From Spirogloea muscicola (lineage: Eukaryota; Streptophyta; Zygnematophyceae; Spirogloeales; Spirogloeaceae): 27,381 nucleotides of DNA. Every line of letters begins with the position of its first letter. The first letter of the stretch is position 1. The notes below the pieces were generated by a model. It was not told the origin of the DNA. It made no database searches and worked only from the letters and a program-made list of their open reading frames with translations. A program made the position numbers and the translations under genes. This document shows positions 8,545-18,645 of this stretch, in pieces. The stretch is taken from assembly GCA_009602725.1 (NCBI GenBank), contig WELB01000053.1, positions 687,942-715,322 of the forward strand, written 5' to 3'.

Positions 8545-11062
8545 TGTGGCCTCTGCTAAGTTCCATCTTAGCATGTCACATTTTGATCATCAAGATCGAT
8601 GAGCATGGGGAGGACAAAACCTGATTGCTAGCACTTACATTTCATTGCACACTTAAATAACACTGCCGTCAGCCGTCTGTCTCACATGTGATACTTGGAC
8701 TTCAAAATTCTGGTGGTCTATGAGTCTCTCCGCAGATGGCAGGCTATGATACTCACTCTTTTGACAGTGCACTAGTGGCATCCCTTGGGCGCTAAGAGTT
8801 AGCAAATCTACCCTGTGCAACTCAAAGAGTGGTCCAGATGGGTGGTCATTGATGTCAATCTCGTTTGGCCTCTTAAATTCTCCTGTGCACCCAGCATGCA
8901 AGACATTAAGCTACAGCATGGAGCCAGATCGAGGCCCTCGGGCCAATGTTACAGAGAGTTCTTCAACCCGATATGAGAGCTCTTCACCCCAGCTTCATGC
9001 CTCCTGGTCCTGTTGTTACTTGCCCAAACGCTTACTCAGCCTGGCACTTTGGCAGCGGCCATCAATATGCCCATTGGAGGCTGCTTGGACTCACTACTTG
9101 GCCAATGTGGTGCTCTCCACTTTAGAAGCGTTATGGGCTGGCCTTTTACTGCCTTTGCCCCCTTGGTTGTGGGTCTACATGGAAGAGCAATGTTCATCTG
9201 TAGCCCTTTGTTGCCGACCTTGCGGGTCTTAGCGGGTCATTCATCTGATGCCCTTGTCGACCTCCCTATGGACGCATGAGGCATACACTGCATGTGGTGC
9301 CGCCGCGCTAGTTGCCAGTCTGTCCGACCATGGCTGCTGACCAGGGGGTACTGAGGCTTAGCACGGATTGAGAAAGAGGCTTCCATGAGAGGGCGGTGGC
9401 TGGGAGAGGCCAGCCCAAGGAAAAAAATGAACGTATTGACACCCTTGCCACGATGCACCGCTCTCAAGGGGCTTACTCCCAGCGGTGCTGCTCGCGCTCG
9501 TCTGTATTATTGGCTGGCCCCCTCGGCCACCGTTCCACTTGGGAGAGTGCTTCTCCAACTTAGCATGTCGACTAGCTGGAGGCTGCTTGGACAATGTGCT
9601 TGGCCTACATGGTCTCGACATCAAATGATACCAACGTCCTTTATACTTCAGGTTGTCAATTGCAGGTCTTGAAGCCCAAATAAATAAAATGCAGACCTCC
9701 CATCTCAGATATAGGACCTAGATTTCTGACGGGCCAATTTCGCTTTTCTCACAGCGCAGCGGCCTTCGCAGGGCGGCAATTTCAGCACGCTCTTTGTGCC
9801 CGTCAAATCTCCTAGTCGCAAATCGTTCATTTATTTAAGCAGAAAACCTTGTGCTTGTACGCGTCCGTCCTACTAATCAGCCCATGAAAACAGCGGGCGT
9901 ATAGCTAGTATCTGAGCGTGAATTGACTTCCACTGTTGCAGGCCTGCTTATTCAGCAGCAAGACAAATGCATCTTCACCCAGTCACTTTATGACTGTGCT
10001 GCTGTGCAGAGTAAGTTGTAACAAGTAGCACTTCGGGTTTTTGAACCCACTAGGTACAATCCAAGTAGAATAAAGTAGTGCAAAGGCTGCCGCGAGACCC
10101 TTCCATACACAAGCTTATGAGAAGCAGCACGTCGTCCCTTACGTGGCAAGCCTTGCTCTTGCTGTGGCATTGCATGCAATTGATGAAGTGCAGCATAACA
10201 TGATCTTTGTGCTGCAGCTGTCGTAGAGGACCACATTGCATCAGCAAAGGTCCAGGTCGAGCAAGTGACGTTGGCTGGCTGGCTAATAATGACCATCAAG
10301 CAACCAGTTGCAAGTCGTGCTGCTAAACCTACTTTGCGTTGCCATTGCAGCTCACCTATGAGCTTTCGTGAAGCAGGGGATGTAAGAATGTCCATGATTG
10401 TCATGAATATCACATGTATATACTTGTATTCTCACAATTTATGGAGTGTAATGGAGCTGAAACTGCAGCTCTTGCAGACCAGCGAAGATTGCAAAGCAAA
10501 AAGTAATGAAGCTGTATGGCGGCCTGAGCTCCTTGGACTCAGCCGCTCCTATGGGAGCAGCTTTTGGTGTCAAGCAGACAAGTGTGAGACAAGCGTTGCA
10601 CATGTAGATTAACTAGCTGTGGTGTACTGTATTTCTATTTTTTCTATTTAGGGGCACAACCGTACACAACTTGACCTGGAAACTGCCCATGAAGTTGGGC
10701 AACCAAATAGGCCACAGGTTGCTGCTTCTCAGACCATGTGAGGCAGAGAGTAAGCTGCAAAAAGCCCGAGGGCTAAGGGGCTGCCGTCTTCATCGTGTCT
10801 TGTGGGACGACTGAGGTAGTAAATATGTGAGCAGCACACTTAGGGGTCCATAGACAGCTTGACGCTGCTCATTTGCTTCATCAAAGGAGGGGTTTTGTTA
10901 TACTTGTGGTGCAGCTTAGGGATGGGCTGGGCAATGCCATGAGGTGGAACGGCAAATCGTTAGGCTGCGGAGGACAGGAGGCGGAATGGAGACTCAGGGG
11001 TGTTTTAGGGCTTGAGATGAGCCTGTGGTGCTCACTTGCTTGGTGAGCTTTGCAAGCAGCAA
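8545..11062. other. Intergenic region between convergent AUG4 and the EGF/HRGP-like gene
   Basis: Most of this stretch recurs at 15,902-18,645. It contains the short stem-loop repeat near 9390-9430 and an AT-rich spot with overlapping AATAAA words at 9679-9692, which could be a polyadenylation signal though none is tied to a transcript. Candidate exons of unknown identity lie on the minus strand at 8757-8882. Other open stretches (10,265-10,612 plus, 9,988-10,413 minus) are interrupted by frameshifts or stops in the second copy and are not called. Confidence 0.5.
8757..8882 (-). CDS. Candidate exon of an unrecognised minus-strand gene
   Basis: A 126-nt minus-strand frame (8882 to 8757) is preceded by an acceptor (GTGCACAG) and followed by a strong donor (GTGAGT), phase 1 at both ends. 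It encodes a non-repetitive peptide with GPLFELHRV and LTLSAQGMPLVHCQK. The matching segment at 16,241-16,116 is also open with the same splice borders; differences are few (for example DINDHPS versus EINDHPP). Downstream, 8653-8700 runs into a TAA in this copy but stays open to a GTAAGT donor in the other. I do not recognise the family. It could be a gene fragment or chance. Confidence 0.3.
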
Positions 11063-14000
11063 TCAAACGGGGGGCGGCGGGTGTGGCGGGTGCGGAGGCC
11101 GTGGCGGCGACGGAGGCGGGCGAGGTGGGCGAGGAGGAGGAGGTGAGCGTGGTGGAGGAGGCGGGCGTGGAGGCCGGGGCGGCGGCGGAGGCGGGCGTGG
11201 AGGCCGCAGCGGCGATGGCGGAGCAGGCAGGCGGCAAGACCCAGGGACAGGGAGGTCACACCGGTGGTAGGGAGGAGTGCACTCGCAAGTCGAGTTGCCG
11301 GGGAAGTTGAATACGCACGTCTGGTGCTTGGGCACCGTGCAGTTTAGAGCTGGCTGGAACGGCGTCGCAAGGCACGGGTCGATCACTGCAGAACACAGAT
11401 TCATGGGCACCCACATCAGTCCCCGGCAGTGAGTCGCCAGCTCTCATGCCCCATGCACCTTACCCTGTGTTTTGCATAGATCATTAAGATGGCCCCAGGG
11501 GCTCTTGAGTCTGGTGTTACCTGTGGTGCAGCCTGTGGTGAAGTCATAGTTATCGAGGCAGTTGTTGCAGAAGGCGCCCGTGAAGTGGCCCGGACCAGCA
11601 GTCGAGCAGTCGCAGGTGCCATTGCCACCGGCGCCGTCAAAGCATGTCGCTCCATTGAGGCAGACTGCACCGAGCACCACGGCACCAAGGTCGACCATCA
11701 AATGATGGGCTTGAGCAGGCGCAGCAAAGTACCGTCAACCTGCAAGTTCATCTGCACGACGCACTGTGGCCGGCCCCTGCACGCCGTGTTGCCCTTGGGC
11801 TTGAGCCCGCGCTCACCGCATTCGGTGGTGCAGTTGGGGCCGTAGCAGCCGGACCCCTTGGTGCAGGTGCCATCGGCCGGTGGGCAAAGGGGCGGAGGCA
11901 CCACAACCGTAGGAGCGGGTGCAGGTGCAGGCGAGACACAAATTGATACTCCAGATGAGATGAAGGTGCACACCGCACTTCCGCAGTCCAGCGGCGGAAT
12001 GTTAATGCCACCGAAGCAAGGGTCAATGACTGCAGATTGAGCATGAATGCTGGTCAGCCACCCACTCTCATGGAGGCAGGCAGACGGAGGCAGTCATCTT
12101 GATTGCTACAGTATTGTAGGAAATGGGCTACTGAGCTACTGCTGTAACCAACACAACAAGACACAGCAAGAAGGCCTGCCATTTGGAGCTTCTGGAAGGT
12201 GGACGCACGTGTGGTGCACCCAGTAGAAAAGTCGTAGTTGAAAACACAGTTCTGGCAGAAAGCTCCAGTGAAAAAGCCAGGACCAGCCGCAGAGCAGTTG
12301 CACACGCCGGTCCCAGAAGGACCATCATCACACGTAGCTCCATTCAGGCAGACTGGAGAGACGGAAACGAGAAGGGACAGCACCATCAACTGGGAGCATT
12401 TTTGCTGGCACAAGCTGAGCACAATTTTCATTCCAACACACCCTCACGTGAGTAAGAGAAACTGGCCTGACACCATGTCGCGAGCTAAAAGCAGATGGTT
12501 GTTGAATGCAGATATAAACTCACTGCATTGGGAGGTGCAGTCGGCGCCGTAGCAGCCACTTCCAATAGTGCAAGAGCCATCCTGGGGGGGGCACAGTGGA
12601 GGGGGAGGCACAATGACAGGCGCCGGGGCAGGCGCAGGAGAGACGCAGACGGCCACTCCAGATGAGATGAAAGTGCAGGTAGCGCTGCCACAGTCTTTGG
12701 GAGGGATGACATCGGAGCCGAGGCACGGGTCGATGACTGCGAAAGTCGACAGAGTCAATTATAAGATTGGTTAGAGGCCTCGACATCTGGAAGCAGGCCA
12801 CGTAATGAGATGTCTTTCTGAGCCACGGAGACACTTTGTGCAGCAAGTACTTCTGGAGCTGTCGCCCAGTGTCTGGAAGGGAGGCTGTACATACTTGTGG
12901 TACACCCGGTGAGGAAGTCATAGTTAGCGACACAGTTTTGGCAGAAAGCTCCAGTGAAGCGCCCAGGGCCAGCCGCAGTGCAATTGCAGATGCCATTTCC
13001 CTCTGCCCCGTCGTTGCAGGTGGCTCCGTTTAGGCAGACTGTAGACCAGATGAATGTAGTCAGGTCTGTTGCATGTCAACCCCCAAGGAGACGAAAGGAA
13101 GCCTTTGCAAAGAGGCTGCAAGCAACTTCGAAAGCTGCAGCAGGGATAACTTGGCTGAAGACAGTATGAGCTAGGCACGTGTGCAGTGTATGTGTCTTTG
13201 ATCTCAGACACTTGCTACCATGGTGCAGACAAGACGACGAAGTAAACTTACTGCATTCTGAGCTGCAGTTGGTACCATAGCAGCCACTTCCCACCATGCA
13301 AGAGCCATCCTGAGGTGGGCACAGTGGAGGGGGAGGCACAACAACGGGCGCAGGGGCTGGCGCAGGAGAGACGCAGACTGCCACTCCAGATGAGATGAAG
13401 GTGCAGGTAGCGCTGCCACAGTCTTTGGGAGGAACGATATCGGAGCCGAGGCACGGATCGATGACTGCAAAAGTCGATAAGAGTCAATTGTTGATTGGTT
13501 AGAGGCCTCGACATCTGGCAGCAGGCCACACAATGAGATGTCTTCCCGAAGTGCCATGGAGACACGTCGTACAGCAAGTACTTTTGGAGCTGTCGCCCAG
13601 TGTCTGGAAATTGCTCTGGAAGGGAGGGTGTACATACTTGTGGTACACCCGGTGAGGAAGTCGTAGTTAACGACACAGTTTTGGCAGAAAGCTCCAGTGA
13701 AGCGCCCAGGGCCAGCCGCAGTGCAATTGCAGATGCCACTTCCCTCTGCCCCGTCGTTGCAGGTGGCTCCATTTAGGCAGACTGTAGACCAGATGAATAT
13801 TGTCAGGTCTGTTGCATGTCAACTCCCAAGGAGACGAAACAAGGCCTTTGCAAAGAGGCTGCTAGCAACATCAAGAGCTGCAGCAGGGATGACTTGGCTG
13901 AAGACAGTATGAGCTAGGCACGTGTGCAGAAGTGACTCCGATCTCAGACACTTGCTGCCACGGCGTAGACAACTGCACGACGCAGTAAACTTACTGCATT

Positions 14001-14508
14001 CTGAGCTGCAGTTGGTACCATAGCAGCCACTTCCCACCATGCAAGAGCCATCCTGGGGTGGGCACAACGGAGGGGGAGGCACAACGACGGGCGCCGGGGC
14101 AGGCGCAGGTGAGACGCAGACAGCCACTCCAGATGAGATGAAAGTGCAGGTTGCGCTGCCGCAGTCTTTGGGAGGAACAATGTCGGAGCCAAGGCATGGG
14201 TCGATAACTGCGACATCACCACAACAAGTCATTAAGCAAAGCACGGGACACAGGTTGAAGACATTCATGACTGCTTAAGCAACCCCAGAATTGTGCTTGG
14301 CGAAATCACCGCATTTGAGACTTCAGAATCTGCAAGAGGTTCTCAGTAGGAAACTTCATCATACTTGTGGTACAACCGGTGGTGAAATCATAATTATTGA
14401 CACAGTTCTGGCAGAAAGCCCCAGTGAAACGCCCAGGGCCAGCCGTTGTGCAATCGCATATGCCAGTTCCATTGGTCCCATCGCTGCAGCTGGCTCCATT
14501 CAGGCAAA
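11063..14508 (-). CDS. Secreted-type EGF-like cysteine-rich protein with polyproline tail, 5'-truncated copy
   Basis: Ten intact exons, read from 14508 down: E 14508-14365, P 14207-13995, E 13781-13638, P 13464-13252, E 13038-12895, P 12736-12524, E 12352-12209, P 12029-11817, E 11664-11521, and the last 11385-11063 ending in TGA. E modules (48 codons) have the EGF/stabilin-like pattern CLNGATC..DG...G.C.C...GPG.FTGAFCQNC..NYDF.TGC. P modules (71 codons) run IDPCLG...PPKDCG..TCTF, then an Ala-Pro linker, then LCPP.DGSC.VGSGCYG..C. The last exon has its own cysteine cluster and an Arg/Pro rod (PPPPPPRPPRPPPPP). All introns are phase 1, with donors GTAAGT, GTGAGT or GTAYG. No signal-peptide exon or first P exon lies upstream: the next tandem unit starts at 14,774. 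It is probably a truncated duplicate, although its exons are undamaged. Confidence 0.85.
12737..14207 (-). repeat. Internal tandem duplication of an E+P exon pair with introns
   Basis: Segment 12737-13464 (728 nt: intron, E exon, intron, P exon) is repeated as 13465-14207 (743 nt; the extra 15 nt are in an intron). Both exons and both introns match closely, for example the intron word GACAGTATGAGCTAGGCACG occurs in each. In the complete paralogue the same place holds only one E exon (20,603-20,460) and a divergent P exon (20,997-20,779), so the gain happened in this copy. Because the introns are all phase 1, the duplication keeps the frame. Confidence 0.88.
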
Positions 14509-14773
14509 CTGCAGGACCGACAAGGACAGCAGGCCAAAGTGGTTAGTGTCTTGACTTTCCTGGATGCGCTTGCTCTCATTTTCGCAGAGCGGCTGTCAAG
14601 GCCAGCAAAGTGCACAGATGATTGCTTTGTGGGCGGGTACTATTACAGCCCAGGAGCCTCTGGTCAAGCGGGGCTGCTGAAATAGACCCTGTAAGCCAAA
14701 ATAATTCAGGCAAAGTGGAGGAAGGGGTTGAGATGGACTCTGAGAGTGAAAGCGGGGGGACGAGGCACGGGGT
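14509..14773. other. Junction segment between the tandem units
   Basis: This 265-nt stretch lies between the last recognisable exon of the truncated gene and the start of the right duplicated block. It has no counterpart at the matching place upstream of the paralogous exon (21,298 onward) and contains no signal-peptide-like or P-module sequence in any frame. It includes the breakpoint, placed at about 14,772. Confidence 0.6.
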
Positions 14774-15207
14774 TAGTATATGCAATGTGCTCAGTACTCC
14801 AAAGTTTGCTGCTCTTCTTGATTATTATACTCCTGACACTACAGTAATGGTCATCGCTATTGTTAAATGTTAATATATCAGTATGTCAAGGATTGTGCTC
14901 TTGAGTTGCTACAAATTGGCAGTTTTGACACAAGGCTGTGCCTTTCTTGCACAGAACCTATTGAGAATGGAGTGGCAGGGCAAACGAATCTCTACAATGC
15001 AATCCAAGCTCATGTAACAGGACTTCCTTTGTATTTTGTGTTGACTGTGGATTGCACAGCGAAGTGCATGCCAAGGCACTTCCAAGTTGGTCATGGCATT
15101 GACAATTCCATCTCATGGTACTCAACATAAGTAGCACTACAGAAGGACAGCCCGTTTTGTCTTATTGGTTATACAAGAGCTTCGCTCAATTATCTCTGCT
15201 TTTGCAG

Positions 15208-15901
15208 GATGCTTGAGCAGCAACTGCTTAAGGACACCTATACCCTAGAGAGCCTGTTGGCCCTGAAGGAAGTGAGGTAAGCTCAGATAGCCTTGTGAGG
15301 CTGTATCTCAGAGCCAGCCCTAAATTGACCCGTACTCACTGGATTATCTGAAATACTCCGACCTTGATTGATGGCAGGAAGAGCTTGGACAGCTCAATCA
15401 CTGAGTACAAGCATGACTACAAACATGTGGTATACTTCATTTGCTGTTAGAAACAGATGGGCTCAGGGTTGTCAATGAGAATGCCTGCTGGTCAGGCTGT
15501 GCAAGCAGCCGCATTCTTGCCGCACTACTGCTCCATGCTCATCTGATAAGTGGTGCAGAAGCTTGATTCGTTGCCAGTCATTGCGGCTGGAGGAGTATGA
15601 GCATGCGAATGTTGACTTTGACAGACTCGCAAGTTCATACAGAGACTTGACCAAGGTCTTGTCTGCTTGCCATCCAAGTTCTGGGTTCATTGGAAAGAGA
15701 ATTCAAGCACTATATGGACTTAACAATTGACTTCCACTTCATAGGCTCGTGAGTCGTGTGTTTCAGCAAGGTTGCCAGTCCAGTAATGCTGTGTGACCTC
15801 CCTGACTGACAGTGCCATCAAACCTCTTTTCCTGACAGAGAATAGAGAGTGTGGAGTGGACCATAGGAGAGGTTGAGCAAGACTTGCAAGTCACTCTATG
15901 A
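15208..15901 (+). pseudogene. Orphan 3' exons of AUG4 in the duplicated block
   Basis: Four exons match the AUG4 3' exons in length and splice borders: 15208-15276, 15378-15429, 15578-15655 and 15839-15901 with the TGA. None has a stop or frameshift and the donor of the first is improved to GTAAGC. Of eight changed codons, six alter the amino acid (for example Asp to Glu and Val-Asp-Ile to Ala-Asn-Val in the third exon, Leu to Val in the last) and two are silent, which fits relaxed selection. Upstream, the open stretch that may contain a linking exon (about 14,880-14,945) is present, but everything 5' of it is absent, so a full protein cannot be made from here. It could still be spliced onto another transcript. 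Confidence 0.75.
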
Positions 15902-18645
15902 TGTGGACTCTGCTAAGGTCCATCTTAGCATGTCACGTTTTGATCATCAAGGTCGATGAGCATGGGGAGGACAAAACCTGATTGCTAGCACTTACTTTTT
16001 CGTTGCACACTTCTATAACACTGCCGTCAGCCGCCTGTCTCATATGTGATGCTTGGACCTCACAACTCTGGTGGTCTATAAGTCTCTCCGCAGATGGCAA
16101 GCTATTGATACTCACTTTTTTGACAGTGCACTAGTGGCATCCCTTGGGCGCTAAGAGTTAGCATCTCTACCCTGTGCAACTCAAAGAGTGGTCCAGGTGG
16201 GTGGTCATTGATTTCAATCTCGATTGCCCTCTTAGATTCTCCTGTGCACCCAGCATGCAAGATATTAGGCTACAGCATGGAGCTAGATCGAAGCCCTCGG
16301 GCCAATGTTACAGAGAGTTCTTCAACCCGATATGAGAGCTCTTCACCCCAGCTTCATGCCTCCTGGCCATATTGTCACCTGCCCAAACGCTTGCTCAGCC
16401 TGGCACTTTGCCAGTGGCCATCAATATGCCCATGTCATGGCTAGTCCCCTTCACCACAGAGTGCTGCCGCATCTCAGTATGGTGCAGTATGCTGCATGCT
16501 GCAGTCTTACGCTGCAAATTACGCAAGTGATGTCAGAGCGGCACTGAGTGCCCATCCGAGCTCCTTGTCTCCTGTTTATCAGTCATGCAAACTTGCGGGT
16601 CTTGCGATAGTTGAGGAGTGTGTGGAGGCTGCTTGGGCTCACTACTTGGCCAATGTGGTGCTCTCCACTTTAGAGAAAGCGCGGCCAGATTGACTGGTGG
16701 CTGGGAGAGGCCAGCCTAAAGGAATGGAAGCGTTATGGGCTGGCCTCTTACAGCCTTTCCCCCTTGGTTGTGGGTCTACATCGAAGAGCAATGTTCATCT
16801 GTAGCGCTTTGTTGCCGACCTTGCGGGTCGTAGCGGTCATTCATCCGATGCCCTTGTCGGCCTCCCTATGGTCGAATGAGGCATACACTGCATGTGGTGC
16901 CGCCGCGCTAGTTGCCAGTCTGTTCGACCATGCCTGCTGACCAGGGGTTACTGAGGCTTAGCACGGATTGAGAAAGACGCTTCCATGAGAGGGCGGTGGC
17001 TGGGAGAGGCCAGCCCAGAGAAAAGAACGAACAACGGATTGACACCCTTGCCACGATGCACCGCTCTCAAGGGGCTTGCTCCCAACGGTGCTGCTCGCGC
17101 TTATGTGTGTTATGGGCTGGCCCCCTCGGCCACCGTTCCACTTGGGGGAGTGCTTCTCCAGATTAGCATGTCGACTAGCTGGAGGCTGCTTGGACAATGT
17201 GCTTGGCCTACATGGGCTCGACATAAAATGATACCAATGTCCCTTATACTTCAGATTGTCAATTGCAGGTCTTGAAGCCCATCAGAAATACATCTTGCAG
17301 ACCTCCCATCTCAGAAACAGGACCTAGATTTCTGACGGGCCAATTTCGCTTTTCTCACAGCGCAGCCGCGTTTGCAGGGCGGCATTCAGCACGCTCATGC
17401 GCATGCCAAATTCTCCTGGTCGCAAATTGTTGATTTGCTTAAGCAGAAGACCTTGTTGTGCTTGTACACGTCCGTCCTGCTAATCAGCCCATGAAAACAG
17501 CGGCCGTATAGCTAGTATCTGAGCGTGAATTGACTTCCACTTTCGCAAGCCTGCTTATTCAGCAGCAAGGCAAATGGATCTTCACCCAGTCACTTTATGA
17601 CTATGCTGCTGTGCAGAGTAAGTTGTAACAAGTAGCACTTTGGGTTATTGAACCCACAAGGTACAATCCAAGTAGAATCAAGCAGTGCAAGGGGTGCGCG
17701 AGACCCTTCCATACACAAACTTATGAGAAGCAGCACGGCAGTGCATGCAATTGATGAAGTGCAGCATAACATGATCTTTGTGTTGCAGCTGCCGCAGAGG
17801 ACCAGGTTGCATCAGCAAAGGTCCAGTTCGAGCAAGTGAGGTTAGCTGGCTGGCTAATAATGACCATCAAGCAACCAGTTGCAAGTCAGTGCCGCTGAAT
17901 CTACTTTGCGTGGCCATCGCAGCTCACCTATGAACTTTCATGAAGCGGGGGATGTAAGAATGACCACAATTGTCATGAATATCACATGTAAATACCTGTA
18001 TATGTCTCACAGTATTTATGGAGTGTAATGGAGCTGAAACTGCAGCTCTTGCAGACCAGCGAAGATTGCAAAGCAAAAAAGTAGTGAAGCTGTATGGCGG
18101 CCTGAGCTCCTTGAACTCAGCCGCTTTTATGGGAGCAGCTTTTGGTGTCAAGCAGTATGTGTGAGACAAGCATTGCACATGTAGATTCACTAGCTGTAGT
18201 GTACTGTATTCCTATTTCTCAGTATCTAGGGGCTCTAGGGGCACAAGCGTACACAACTTGTCCTGGAAATTGCCCATGAAGTTGAGCAGCCAAATAGGCC
18301 ACAGGTTGCTGCTTCTCAGACCATGTGAGGCAGAGCTTAAGCTGCAAAAAGCCCGAGGACTAAGGGGCTGCCATCTTCATTGTGTCTTGTGGGACGACTG
18401 AGGTAGCAAACAATGTGAGCAGCACACTGGGGGTCCATAGACAGCTTGATGCTGCTTATTTGCTTCATCGAAGGAGAGGTTTTGTTATACTTGTGGTGCA
18501 GCTTAGCGATGGGCTGGGCAATGTTATGAGGTGGAGCAGCAAATGGTTAGGCTGCGGAGTACAGGAGGCGGGAAGGAAACTCAGGGGTGTTTTAGGGCTT
18601 GAGATGAGCCTGTGGTGCTCACTTGGTGAGCTATGCAAGCAGCAA
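15902..18645. other. Intergenic region of the right unit
   Basis: This is the counterpart of 8545-11,062. It carries the same minus-strand candidate exon (16,241-16,116), followed by a further open stretch (16,080-15,980) ending at a GTAAGT donor. On the plus strand, 16,496-16,680 is open and protein-like (ANYASDVRAAL, then LAIVEECVEAAWAHYLANVV) with a possible acceptor just before it. Most of that stretch is missing from the left copy. No family is recognised for either, and the rest shows nothing definable. Confidence 0.45.
16674..16727 (+). mobile_element. 54-nt stem-loop element present in one duplicate only
   Basis: The left copy reads CCACTTTAG directly followed by AAGCGTTATGGG (9117-9136). 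The right copy has 54 extra bases between the same flanks. The extra bases contain GCGCGGCCAGATTGACTGG, the stem GGCTGG/CCAGCC and AAAGGAATGG, the same family as at 2638-2690 and 3416-3493. Insertion after the duplication is simpler than precise excision, but the direction cannot be proved from two copies. Confidence 0.65.

Larger units (their letters stand above)
7382..13038 (+). repeat. Left copy of a tandem segmental duplication
   Basis: This block begins inside an AUG4 intron (TAGTATATGCAATGTGCTC), carries the AUG4 3' exons, the intergenic DNA and the 3' exons of the cysteine-rich/proline-rich gene, and matches 14,774-20,603 colinearly. By eye the copies are nearly identical over exons and most non-coding DNA, with scattered substitutions and short indels. 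Similarity stops at an exon border (13,038 here, 20,603 there). The distance between copies, about 7.4-7.57 kb, drifts because of indels. Confidence 0.93.

Noticed and set aside
10881-10910. A stretch resembling the donor end of an E exon (CTGCACCACAAGTAT on the minus strand, also near 18,490)
   Set aside because: Only about 15 nt match and none of the upstream codons (NYDF.TGC) is present. It may be an ancient remnant but is indistinguishable from chance.
11025-11310. Long glycine/alanine-rich plus-strand frames (also at 18,623-18,887 and 21,541-21,994)
   Set aside because: They are the complement of the polyproline rods and GC-rich exons on the minus strand, which have signal peptide, splice sites and cysteine modules in the correct frame.
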